Positions 1 to 8,153 of a DNA stretch of 11,395 nucleotides are shown here, piece after piece. Where the stretch lies: positions 1 through 11,395 of the forward strand of contig JAOZRC010000111.1 of assembly GCA_029940345.1 (NCBI GenBank), in the 5' to 3' direction. This DNA is from Desulfobacterales bacterium (GTDB taxonomy: Bacteria > Desulfobacterota > Desulfobacteria > Desulfobacterales > JAUCGF01). The notes under the pieces were generated by a model. The model did not search any database. It was not told the origin of the DNA and saw only the letters and a program-made list of their open reading frames with translations. Each line of letters begins with the position of its first letter. The first letter of the stretch is position 1. Both the position numbers and the translations under genes were made by a program.

Positions 1-18
1 CTGTGGTTGAAACCACAG
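1..18. repeat. Short perfect palindrome at window edge
   Basis: CTGTGGTT and AACCACAG are perfect 8-bp inverted repeats separated by GA. The window starts at the first base, so the palindrome may extend further left; the next base on the right is G. It lies just past the decayed nuclease remnant. It could be a REP-type intergenic palindrome or the foot of a transcription hairpin. No T-tract is visible, so I do not call it a terminator. Confidence 0.5.
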
Positions 19-29
19 GCTATATTACC

Positions 30-470
30 TAACCTCTTCGAGGTGAAAATGAATATTTTATCAGTTGTGTTATTCCCCCCCCAAATCCGTTATAATCAGT
101 ATAAATCTTATCGGAAAATTCCATCACCATATCGATTCGGCCGTCGCAGGTCAGCACTTCGCTGTGGGCATTCACGCCCGAAGCGCTGACGATCAAAAAA
201 AAGCGGTGTGGAAATAGGCTTCGTCGCGTTTGCTTTCCAGTGTATAAGGAATAGATGCAAATATCGTGGTCACAGTTTCAAAAAACGCATCCGTATTTTC
301 GTGTTGTAAATATCCGGGCAGATGCAAAAATAACGAACGATCGCTTCCATCTCCGGGAATGTGTGCAAACATCAGGAATTTCAGGAAAGAAATCTTGGCT
401 TCCTGATTGCGGAAATCCTGGATACGCCGGTTATAAAAACAAATCGCAAAGCGGCATCTTTCATTTTTCG
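30..470 (-). pseudogene. Decayed AAA-ATPase-like / PD-(D/E)XK nuclease gene
   Basis: Read on the minus strand, a start-like ATG at 464-462 opens a short frame containing FVFITGVSRIS (about 443-410). This resembles the conserved FITGVS(R/K)FS stretch of AAA-ATPase_like (PF09820) proteins. An overlapping frame then continues from about 432 with DFRNQEAKISFLKFL and later FASIPYTLESKRDEAYFHTAFF, as in the DUF1703 PD-(D/E)XK domain that ends those proteins. The frame breaks at an 8-base A run (195-202); one more base would restore it, giving LIVSASG, then HSEVLTCDGRIDMVMEF with the conserved GRID aspartate at 133-131. The usual following E-x-K strand is absent, and the frame runs into unrelated residues before a stop near 32-30. 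The centre of the ATPase, its Walker motifs and the end of the nuclease are missing, so the gene is dead. Full-length relatives are several hundred residues. Identification is by motif memory only. Confidence 0.65.
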
Positions 471-639
471 GTTAACAGTTCGTGGTTCCGCCGTAAGGCG
501 TTTCGTACTTGCATACTGCCATCCGGATACGCCCTCACGGGCGCACTACAAACCTGATTACCAATCAAAGCCGCATAAACTTTAACTTCCGAAATCCGAT
601 TTATTGATGTCCCGCTTTATAATGGTAGCCCGTTTTTTT

Positions 640-1002
640 TCAAACAGGTTTTTTTAACATCTCCCGAACCATTTCTAATTCCGTGATAACTTCGGTCAAG
701 GCGCTGTTTGGCCGCCCTTTTTTTTTCCCGGTTGTCATTTTCAGGTATTGCCTGGCACCCGGAATGGTAAATTTACGCTGGTAAAGAAGATGTTTTATTA
801 CCAGGACGGTTTCAACATCTTTTTTACGGTATAGGCGCTGGCCGGAAGAGGTACGCCGGGGTTTGAGCTTTTTAAACTCAGTTTCCCAGAACCTCAACAC
901 CGATGCAGGCACATCGGCGATGGCGCTTACCTCCCCGATACGATAATGACGTTTCGTCAGTTTTTCAGACGAGCTGCCACTTTGCTTTGAAAACCGATTC
1001 AT
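640..1002 (-). CDS. MerR-family transcriptional regulator
   Basis: This is a 120-residue DNA-binding protein. A MerR-type winged helix-turn-helix spans about residues 19-88: YRIGEVSAIADVPASVLRFWE (20-40) is the HTH, SSGQRLYRKKDVE (52-64) the wing, and IKHLLYQRKFTIPGARQYL (69-87) the third and fourth helices. A basic stretch TGKKKGR (91-97) leads into a short C-terminal helix (about 100-117) that probably dimerises. It lacks the long effector domain and metal-binding cysteines of MerR, CueR or SoxR, so it belongs to the short single-domain type. Such proteins in Desulfobacterota are often found next to ihfA/pheT (recalled knowledge); that context is absent here. Its ATG overlaps the stop of the upstream synthase gene as ATGA (1002-999). 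No strong Shine-Dalgarno precedes it, so translation is probably coupled to the synthase. Inferred role: control of the synthase operon, possibly by autoregulation. The target is not shown by the sequence. No clear terminator follows the stop. Confidence 0.9.
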   Translation of the reverse strand: MNRFSKQSGSSSEKLTKRHYRIGEVSAIADVPASVLRFWETEFKKLKPRRTSSGQRLYRKKDVETVLVIKHLLYQRKFTIPGARQYLKMTTGKKKGRPNSALTEVITELEMVREMLKKPV

Positions 1003-4000
1003 GCTGATTTTGATTTCAGATTAATACTTTCGTCAGGAACAACCTGCAACCCAAAATTATCCATCTGGTAAATAAACAGGCCATCCACCTTTAAATATCC
1101 GCTAGCTGACAGGGTGGGGACAGGCGTCTCCCGAACTTCGGTTACGACCGCTTCCACTTCAATTTTTCGGTTTGTTTGAATAATCTGGCCGCGATAAACC
1201 CACTCATGACTCTCACCGGAAAGCATCGCAAAACGACTGCTATTAACCAGGTGCGGCCAGCGTTCACGTGCCATATATTTCAACAACTGGATAAATGATT
1301 CAATGCCCAATGAACCCGGACACACCGGGTCCTGGTAAAAATGGGCTTTGAAAAACCATTCTTCCGGGTCCACTTGTTTAATCCCTCGAATAAAGCCCAG
1401 TTTGTGCGGGCCGCCTTCGGGCAGGTAAACCTCGATCGTGTCAATCATTCGTAGCGCTTTGGCCGGCATCGCCAAGCCGTCCGTATCTCCACCCGAATTT
1501 AATGTCGGATGTTCAACACCGTCCGTCTCCCCAATCGCGTTCAATGCTCGATGTTCAATCGGCGGTGAATACGCTTTTTCGGCCGCACCGCGAATACCGG
1601 CCTGTTCCGCCAGCGCTTCCCGGGTGAAATAGCCGAAATAGGTATTCCCGGTGTACACCCTATTTTGTCCTTGCAGCACTTGAAAGTCAAAGTGTTCGAT
1701 AATCATGGCGCCGGCTTCGGCGACTTTGGTCAGACGGACACGCATCGTAACCGTTCCGGATTCAGCGGTGAGCGCCTGATGCAAGACCGCTTTACCGCCC
1801 AGATTGCGGAAACGCAACGGCTGGTCAATCTTAAGGGCCGACCCTAAATAAGCCGCCAACCAACCGCAAGGCTGCAATGCGATTTCCAACAAAATGCAAT
1901 ACGGCATTGTGACCGAACGTTCAGCGGCAAAATACCATTCCGAAGGCGGAACGTCGTATTCAGCTTCAATCCATCCATCCGGTTTCAAGACCCAGGCTTG
2001 GGGTTCAATCGCCACGATGCGATCAATAAACGCATAAGGCGGTCGCGGCAGACGGGCGATGAACTTGGTGTCAAAAGGTTTGTATGGTTTGCCAAACGCA
2101 GCGGAGGGCTTACCCTCGGCAAATTCTAAAATATGATGACGTTCAAAAAGGGGTGCCCGATCCGGCAAAACGGCGTGTGAACGGGCTGACAACCTCTTGC
2201 GCCAAAAATCTTCCAACTCATCATGCGTCACACCGCTCATCTGCATCGACATATCTTTAAACGCCACCATCCGCTGCCCATCAACAAACATGAGCGCATC
2301 GGCAATCACATACGGTTCGGGATGACACCCGAATTCACTGATATCCACCTGGTAGAGCACTTTTTTAGTTGACGTCGTCACCGGGCCGCGGCATTTCAGC
2401 ACGCTTTGAACACCGCAAACCGGTTCATAACAGACGCCGGGCTTGTCCGTCACCCATCCAAGACGCCAGAGAAACACCCTGAGCGTATGGGCGCAGCATT
2501 CATACATGAGCGTTCCGGGCATCACCATATCGTCGATAAAATGGCAGGTGAGGAACCAATCATCCGGATGAATATCCGCTTCGGCGCAAATCAGGCCGAG
2601 TCCGAAGCGTCCGCCCCGGGGGTCTGACGAAAGCACCCGGTCAATCAATTTCATCCGTCCGCCGGGCAGACGGATAGACGCTGCCTGCCTGACGCCATCA
2701 AAATCGGAACCGAAACAGGCGGCCAAATCACCGTGTCTGAGCGCGTCAATTTGGGCGTCGTCATAACTTTCCGGTTTGGCCGGCATGGGTGCCAACCACT
2801 CATAAGGTTTAGCACTGGGCTGCGGCTCGGTTTCAGCAACTGTCAGAACCAAACCGCCGGCGCGGGTGACTTCTTCCTCGGTAAAAAAACCGGCACACCC
2901 ATCCGTCATGGAAATCAGCGGTGCACCTTCAACAGTTCCTTCAAATTTAAAGAAAAACAGGTAGGTTTCGCCCTGGCGTACAAATTTTTGTACCTGAATC
3001 TCATATCGAATGACTTCGCCCGGACGAGGCAATCCGCGATGAAATTTCACTTTGGCGTCTAATAAACGATAAGCCCGGCGACCTTTGACAACATGATCAA
3101 TACCCAGGTATGAACAGAGAAACAGGTCCGCCTGGCCGGCTTCCACGGCAATACACACTGGCGCGCATCCACCATCCAGATACCATGCATCAGGGTTTAC
3201 GTCATGTTCGGTGACAACACATCCGGAGGTTAGCGACCGTTTTTCCCCTTGAACCGCAATAATTCGATCCACCAGCATCAAAGGCTCATCCGGCAGACGC
3301 ACTCGGACATTATAGGTGTCAACCACTGCAAAATCAGGACCCAAAACGTTGGCTGCCGAACCGATGGCAAATTCCATACATTGTTCGCGGGTAAACGCCA
3401 GGGATGAAACCAGAGGCGTTTTTTCCGTTGGTGCTAACCTATCTGCCGGCAAAGGGTCTGTTTTTTTCGCGTGATACGACAAAGCAGGGGTGCTGTCTTG
3501 GTCAATTTTCTGGACGAGTAACCGATTTTGCAAGGTAAAGGCATCGGCATAAGCGCGACCGGCATCAGCTGAAAATTTAAGAAATTGTCGGTGCGCCTGG
3601 GCGGTGGCATTCATGCTGGCTGTCTGGGCTTCGATCAGATCATCTTGTAATGCGGATTCTTCATTTACATACTCACGATCGTCAGCGCTGATCGCTTTTT
3701 GTTTTTCATCCCTGGCAGTTAGCCGGGGTCCGGTTTTCAGTTCCGGAGCAATTGGTGTTCCAGGTGTTGGGACAATCCCAGGGGCGGCCGGTTCAGGCCA
3801 CATCGGTTCAGGCGCCGCACCGCCTAATATGCGTGTGATCGTTTTTCCTTTTCCGGACGTTGCCAGAATCTCGGTCGGTTGGGGACGCGTCTTCGCGTCA
3901 TCAAGGTCTTTATCGGAGTCGGGGGTAAGACTTTCCATATTTGCAGGCACCCCTTCGGCCATCAACGCGCCCAAACATTTTAAAACAGTCAGATAATCGC

Positions 4001-7000
4001 TTTCGCCGCGCATATCGGCGGACACCGCCATAAAAGGCCGGTCTCCCAAAATTTTGTTAATCATGCCAGTGCAAGAGTTATGAGGTCCCATTTCCACGAA
4101 AATACGCACGCCATCGCGATATGCCCGGCGAATCAGCGCCGGGAAATCAAACCCGGCGACAGCCTGATCCCGTATGGAATCAGCGGCGTTGTCCGAAGTC
4201 AATTGATATGACCGTGCCCAGGCGCAACTGTAATAACGGATTCCCGACGGCGGCGTCACGGGGAAATGATGTAACGCCCGATAAGCGTCGGCGACCGGTT
4301 TGGCCGCATCACAATGAACGGTCACAACACCGTCCAAAAACACCGCTTCGCATTTCATCTTTTTAATGGCCGCCTCAACATCTCGGAGTAGACCGCCAAT
4401 AACACATTGATCCGGTGTGTTGATGATTAACAATCGGGCGGTTGCCTGATCACGAATCGCATCACGGACGGTATCAGCAGACCGGTTAATCAACGCGACC
4501 TTCCAAGCGACCTCATTCCGAGCGGATATATTCCATGCCTGGCGCGCCGCCAGGCACGGACCCGCCAACTGGGTGGTAAACAGATCCGTCTGCATCATCC
4601 GTTCCAACATGACACCCCGTTCCGGCCAGGCGCCGGATGCGAAAAGACCAGCCGATTCTCCCAGGCTGTATCCGATAACAGCAGAGGGAAGGATGCCGAA
4701 ATGATTCATCAGATTGGCCATCACACCACCATGCACGACTTGTCCGAAAATCGTATTCAACGGATCGGCGATAATTTTTAAATACGCTTCTTTTTCCCAT
4801 CCCGGTCGCCAGTCTGTGCGCCAGGGAACATAGCAATGGGGCAGCAATTGGCTTTTTAGCTGCTCCGTGCCCGCATCGATTTTCCTGAGAATTTCAGGCC
4901 ATACGACACCGATTTCGCGTCCCATACCGACATAGTGATTACCGGATCCGGGAAAAACAAAAGCGATTTCCCCCGTTTTCCCCAGCGGTTGCGGGTTGTA
5001 GGCGACACCACCGGCCATCAGGATGCGCTCCCCGGATAAAACGGCTTTGCGGGCATTATTGAGCCGCTGGCGCAGTTGAAGGCTATTCGCAGCCACAATG
5101 GCTACAACTGCTTGCTGATCTGTTTGGGTACGAGTACGACCATACCAGTTGCGCGCGACAGATTCTAATGGCAGATCGGCGGAAAGACGCTTGTCAAGAA
5201 ACTGTTCAAAATGATCAAGTGCCGCCAACAACACATCCGGATCGGTGCCTTTGATTGCGAAAAGGCCCGAATCCCTGTCCCCCAGGGGCCTGCTGCGTTC
5301 ATCCGTTTTGGCATGCAAATCATTTTCACACCCTTCCAGGATCATACATGAATAATTGCCATCATGGGTAAAAGCGCTGACAACCGCCTGGCGAGGGCCT
5401 TCATTGCGGTTGCGTATCCAGTACTGGGGCGTCAGAGGCATATAAAAGGGTCCGTTTTGCCAGTTGCTACCGGAAGGCGTAACATAATGAGGCAGAGGCG
5501 GTATGATTTCATGATACAGGCAAAGCGCGGTTTTTGCCAGCGCCGCCAATCCTGCCGTAGCGCCGGTATGCCCGATAATCGGTTTAAGGGAGCCGATCGC
5601 TATGTTCGGAGTTCGGCGTTCGGAGTTCGGCGTTCCGAATTCCAATCTCCGATGTGTCAAAGCATCACTTTCCAAAGCATCTTCCGCCGGAATTCCGCTT
5701 CCATGTGTCTCGATATAGCGAATCGCAGATGGTGTGACGTTGGCATCCAGAATTGCCCGATCAAAGGCGCGCTGATACGCATGAACTGACAAGGATTTGG
5801 AACTGGCGCCTCCGCCGGATGCGGTGCCAATACCCTTAACGATGGCATAAATCCGGCAGCCTTCTTTTAACGCCTGATCAAGAGGCTTAAGAACCATTGC
5901 AACAGCCCCTTCGCCCGGCAGCGTGCCATCCGCCGCCTGATCAAACGGACGGATTCTGTCAGAACGGCTAAACGGATTCAGCGTATCCGCTATCACCAGG
6001 TTGCGAACATCGCCCGCCATATCCACCGCGCCAATCAAAACCGTATCCATTTCACCTTGTTGCAGAGCGCGCACCCCAATTTCCAGGGCCCGTAATCCGG
6101 ATGCGGCTTCGCCGGAAACCACAAAACTCGGGCCGCCAAGACGAAATTCCCGTGCAATCCGACTGGCGGCAATGCTCGGTAAAGCGCCCAACGTGCGGGC
6201 ATGGGTCAACGGCGGCCCGATGGCATCTTTCAGTTGTTCAAGCCAATCCGCTTTGGCAACGTCATTCAATTGTAAATTGCCCTGTTCAAGCCAGGTTTCG
6301 ATATGATTGGGCATATCCCAGCGCAAATGAAAATCAGTGGCTTCATAATCAAACTCGATGCCAAGGATAATGCCCATGTCAGGACGGTTGCTACGTAACG
6401 GCAAACCGGCGTCGCGCATTGCCTGGGCGCATACTTTGAGCATCAGAAGATGCTGAATGGATATATCCGGAATTTCATTGGGCGGAATATGAAATTCACC
6501 GATGGTGAGCGCCAATTCTTTTATGAAACCACCGTAAATATCCGTATCTTCCATTAAAAATCGTGCCAGCGCGTCACTCCCCCGCCATCTTTGAGAGGGG
6601 CGCTCGACGATCCCTGACCTGCCGTTGAAAACAGCCTCTCTAAATTGTTTCAAAGAGGCCAACGGACCGAAAACCGTTTCCATACCGATAATGGCAATCT
6701 CTGTATGACGTGGTGATTCGATCACCTGGCAGTCTGAAGTGACTTGCAAAGCAGGTGAATCCGCTTGGGCCTGCTGGGGGATGAACTCTTCCAGCAGCAA
6801 ATGGGCATTAATCCCGCCAAAACCGAAAGCATTGATCGCTGCTCGCCGTGGGGTGTGGCCATTGCGGCGATTCCATGGCTGGGTATCGCATTGAACCCGA
6901 AACGGACTCCCATGCAACGGACTGTCCGCCGGTGCCCGGTTAAAATGCAAAGAGGGCGGCAATAGCGCCGGTTGATTGTCGGGGGGCTGAAGCGCCAGCA

Positions 7001-8153
7001 ATATTTTGATGATACCGGCCGCACCCGCACCGGTCAAAAGGTGTCCGATCATGGACTTGACGGAACCGATGGCACATTGTCCCTCCGTCCATCCCCTGGC
7101 CCCCCAAAGCGTACGCAAGCTGCGCAGTTCAGTGACATCTCCCAAGGGCGTTCCGGTGCCGTGGCATTCGATTAAATCAACATCCGAAGGCGACCACCCG
7201 GCGTCTTGATAGGCATAACGCAGCGCGCGCAACTGACCTTCGCTATCCGGCGCCAGTAAATTGCCCTGCATATCGTTGGATAAACCGATTCCCCGAATTA
7301 GGCCGTATATCTTGTCCTGATCCCGTATGGCGTCATCAAGCCGTTTTAAAACCAGCAGGCCCACGCCTTCCCCCACTACCAATCCGTCAGCAGTCACATC
7401 AAAAGGAGCGCAACGCCCTGAAGGCGAAAGTGCTTTAAGTTGGCTGAACCCGACTTGCGTGTAAAGGCAGTCCGGACGAGACACCCCGCCGGCCAGCATG
7501 GCGTCCGCGCGTCCTGCGTTCAGTTCATCACAGGCCAATTTTACGGCATACAAAGATGTGGCGCAAGCCGCATCCAAAGTTAAACTGCCGCCGCCAAGCC
7601 CCAACGCTTCCGCCAATAACGCGCCCGGCAGGCTGGTCACCTTAGCAGCCAAACACTGGGATCGGGAAAGCCCCGCATGGATTTCCACGGGATATTTGTT
7701 TAAAAGACAGGCTTCAAAAGCACGGCCCCGCACTTCTCTGGCAAGCAAGGAAGCGGCGTCTGTGGGCAATGCAATGGCGGCCAAGTATACGCCCATGCGT
7801 GTTTTAAAAGATGCGTCGCCCTTGCGGCCGGTAATACCGGCCAGGGCCTTCCGGCCGGCGTGCAGCACCAGGTGATACAACGGATCCAGATCTTTTAACA
7901 GGTCGGGATCAACATCAAAACCGTCAGGGTTAAACTTAAAGTCACGAATGAGACAGGCGCGTTTGGAAATCGCCATATCAGACGTGGGAACCGGTCTGTA
8001 CATGGCTTCAGGACGTGTAATCCATCGTTTCCCGGGTGATTCGCAAACCGTATTGACCTTATTAATAATATTATGCCAAAATGTCGCCAGGTCCGGCGCA
8101 TCGGGAAACACGCCGGACATTGCTACGATGGCAATAGGTGCTTTGTTTTTCAT
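999..8153 (-). CDS. PfaC/Pfa3-like PUFA-synthase multi-enzyme (KS-CLF-AT-DH-DH)
   Basis: This 2384-residue iterative type I fatty acid/polyketide synthase subunit should build an acyl chain on carrier proteins supplied by another protein. Domain order: KS1 about 5-455, with active Cys197 (DAACATS), His331 (HGTGT) and His371 (GHLLTGAG). KS2 about 484-940 has Ala683 at the cysteine position but keeps His817 and His862, so it is a chain-length-factor-like partner. The acyltransferase about 1060-1390 has Ser1163 in GYSLGES and His1280. A Pro-rich linker (about 1445-1475) and a helical stretch (about 1500-1550) follow. Then come four hot-dog folds at about 1615-1765, 1825-1975, 2033-2190 and 2230-2375. 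Folds 2 and 4 carry the FabA-type HFxxD...PG motif (His1871, His2271); folds 1 and 3 lack the His, giving two double-hot-dog dehydratases. Canonical PfaC is KS-CLF-DH-DH; the extra AT matches myxobacterial Pfa3 (known), but no acyltransferase follows the last DH. No ACP, KR, ER or thioesterase motif is seen. The start is fixed by an in-frame TAG two codons upstream; no clear Shine-Dalgarno is visible. The product could be PUFA or another specialised lipid. Confidence 0.93.
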   Translation of the reverse strand: MKNKAPIAIVAMSGVFPDAPDLATFWHNIINKVNTVCESPGKRWITRPEAMYRPVPTSDMAISKRACLIRDFKFNPDGFDVDPDLLKDLDPLYHLVLHAGRKALAGITGRKGDASFKTRMGVYLAAIALPTDAASLLAREVRGRAFEACLLNKYPVEIHAGLSRSQCLAAKVTSLPGALLAEALGLGGGSLTLDAACATSLYAVKLACDELNAGRADAMLAGGVSRPDCLYTQVGFSQLKALSPSGRCAPFDVTADGLVVGEGVGLLVLKRLDDAIRDQDKIYGLIRGIGLSNDMQGNLLAPDSEGQLRALRYAYQDAGWSPSDVDLIECHGTGTPLGDVTELRSLRTLWGARGWTEGQCAIGSVKSMIGHLLTGAGAAGIIKILLALQPPDNQPALLPPSLHFNRAPADSPLHGSPFRVQCDTQPWNRRNGHTPRRAAINAFGFGGINAHLLLEEFIPQQAQADSPALQVTSDCQVIESPRHTEIAIIGMETVFGPLASLKQFREAVFNGRSGIVERPSQRWRGSDALARFLMEDTDIYGGFIKELALTIGEFHIPPNEIPDISIQHLLMLKVCAQAMRDAGLPLRSNRPDMGIILGIEFDYEATDFHLRWDMPNHIETWLEQGNLQLNDVAKADWLEQLKDAIGPPLTHARTLGALPSIAASRIAREFRLGGPSFVVSGEAASGLRALEIGVRALQQGEMDTVLIGAVDMAGDVRNLVIADTLNPFSRSDRIRPFDQAADGTLPGEGAVAMVLKPLDQALKEGCRIYAIVKGIGTASGGGASSKSLSVHAYQRAFDRAILDANVTPSAIRYIETHGSGIPAEDALESDALTHRRLEFGTPNSERRTPNIAIGSLKPIIGHTGATAGLAALAKTALCLYHEIIPPLPHYVTPSGSNWQNGPFYMPLTPQYWIRNRNEGPRQAVVSAFTHDGNYSCMILEGCENDLHAKTDERSRPLGDRDSGLFAIKGTDPDVLLAALDHFEQFLDKRLSADLPLESVARNWYGRTRTQTDQQAVVAIVAANSLQLRQRLNNARKAVLSGERILMAGGVAYNPQPLGKTGEIAFVFPGSGNHYVGMGREIGVVWPEILRKIDAGTEQLKSQLLPHCYVPWRTDWRPGWEKEAYLKIIADPLNTIFGQVVHGGVMANLMNHFGILPSAVIGYSLGESAGLFASGAWPERGVMLERMMQTDLFTTQLAGPCLAARQAWNISARNEVAWKVALINRSADTVRDAIRDQATARLLIINTPDQCVIGGLLRDVEAAIKKMKCEAVFLDGVVTVHCDAAKPVADAYRALHHFPVTPPSGIRYYSCAWARSYQLTSDNAADSIRDQAVAGFDFPALIRRAYRDGVRIFVEMGPHNSCTGMINKILGDRPFMAVSADMRGESDYLTVLKCLGALMAEGVPANMESLTPDSDKDLDDAKTRPQPTEILATSGKGKTITRILGGAAPEPMWPEPAAPGIVPTPGTPIAPELKTGPRLTARDEKQKAISADDREYVNEESALQDDLIEAQTASMNATAQAHRQFLKFSADAGRAYADAFTLQNRLLVQKIDQDSTPALSYHAKKTDPLPADRLAPTEKTPLVSSLAFTREQCMEFAIGSAANVLGPDFAVVDTYNVRVRLPDEPLMLVDRIIAVQGEKRSLTSGCVVTEHDVNPDAWYLDGGCAPVCIAVEAGQADLFLCSYLGIDHVVKGRRAYRLLDAKVKFHRGLPRPGEVIRYEIQVQKFVRQGETYLFFFKFEGTVEGAPLISMTDGCAGFFTEEEVTRAGGLVLTVAETEPQPSAKPYEWLAPMPAKPESYDDAQIDALRHGDLAACFGSDFDGVRQAASIRLPGGRMKLIDRVLSSDPRGGRFGLGLICAEADIHPDDWFLTCHFIDDMVMPGTLMYECCAHTLRVFLWRLGWVTDKPGVCYEPVCGVQSVLKCRGPVTTSTKKVLYQVDISEFGCHPEPYVIADALMFVDGQRMVAFKDMSMQMSGVTHDELEDFWRKRLSARSHAVLPDRAPLFERHHILEFAEGKPSAAFGKPYKPFDTKFIARLPRPPYAFIDRIVAIEPQAWVLKPDGWIEAEYDVPPSEWYFAAERSVTMPYCILLEIALQPCGWLAAYLGSALKIDQPLRFRNLGGKAVLHQALTAESGTVTMRVRLTKVAEAGAMIIEHFDFQVLQGQNRVYTGNTYFGYFTREALAEQAGIRGAAEKAYSPPIEHRALNAIGETDGVEHPTLNSGGDTDGLAMPAKALRMIDTIEVYLPEGGPHKLGFIRGIKQVDPEEWFFKAHFYQDPVCPGSLGIESFIQLLKYMARERWPHLVNSSRFAMLSGESHEWVYRGQIIQTNRKIEVEAVVTEVRETPVPTLSASGYLKVDGLFIYQMDNFGLQVVPDESINLKSKSA
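1476..1559 (-). repeat. Two 42-bp tandem repeats in the linker before the last hot-dog fold
   Basis: Two adjacent 42-bp units (1559-1518 and 1517-1476) encode the 14-residue repeats IEHRALNAIGETDG and VEHPTLNSGGDTDG (residues 2199-2226). About 30 of 42 bases match by eye. Each unit begins with heptamers of the type seen elsewhere in this window: ATTGAAC, ATCGAGC, ATTGAAC in the first; GTTGAAC, ATCCGAC, ATTAAAT in the second. The repeat sits in a Gly/Asp/Thr-rich linker between folds 3 and 4 of the synthase and is in frame. Confidence 0.75.
5604..5638. repeat. Five tandem heptamers inside the KS2 coding region
   Basis: On the plus strand the units are GTTCGGA, GTTCGGC, GTTCGGA, GTTCGGC and GTTCCGA, in strict 7-base phase. 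On the coding strand they read TCGGAAC, GCCGAAC, TCCGAAC, GCCGAAC, TCCGAAC, all ending in AAC. They encode about residues 839-850 (FGTPNSERRTPN) in a loop between His817 and the IGS strand of KS2. That stretch is 36 residues in KS2 against 31 in KS1 of the same protein, so the repeat expands or replaces a surface loop without breaking the frame. Confidence 0.8.

Noticed and set aside
255..585. Two overlapping plus-strand frames near the left end
   Set aside because: They lie opposite the nuclease remnant, whose minus-strand translation gives recognisable family motifs; the plus-strand translations do not.
3604..3996. Plus-strand frame of 130 codons antisense to the synthase
   Set aside because: It mirrors the Pro/Ala-rich linker of the synthase, has no recognisable domain or ribosome site, and the minus-strand frame is clearly the coding one.
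4230..4330. Carrier-protein (ACP) domain between AT and DH
   Set aside because: I looked through residues 1400-1600 and the whole protein for the LG(x)DS(L/I) phosphopantetheine motif and found none.
5364..5789. Plus-strand frame of 141 codons antisense to KS2
   Set aside because: A shadow frame: its sequence is rich in Arg and Cys, shows no motif, and crosses the heptamer repeats.
7498..7875. Plus-strand frame of 125 codons antisense to KS1
   Set aside because: It lies opposite the active-site region of KS1, has Ser/Ala/Lys-rich low-complexity composition and no ribosome site.
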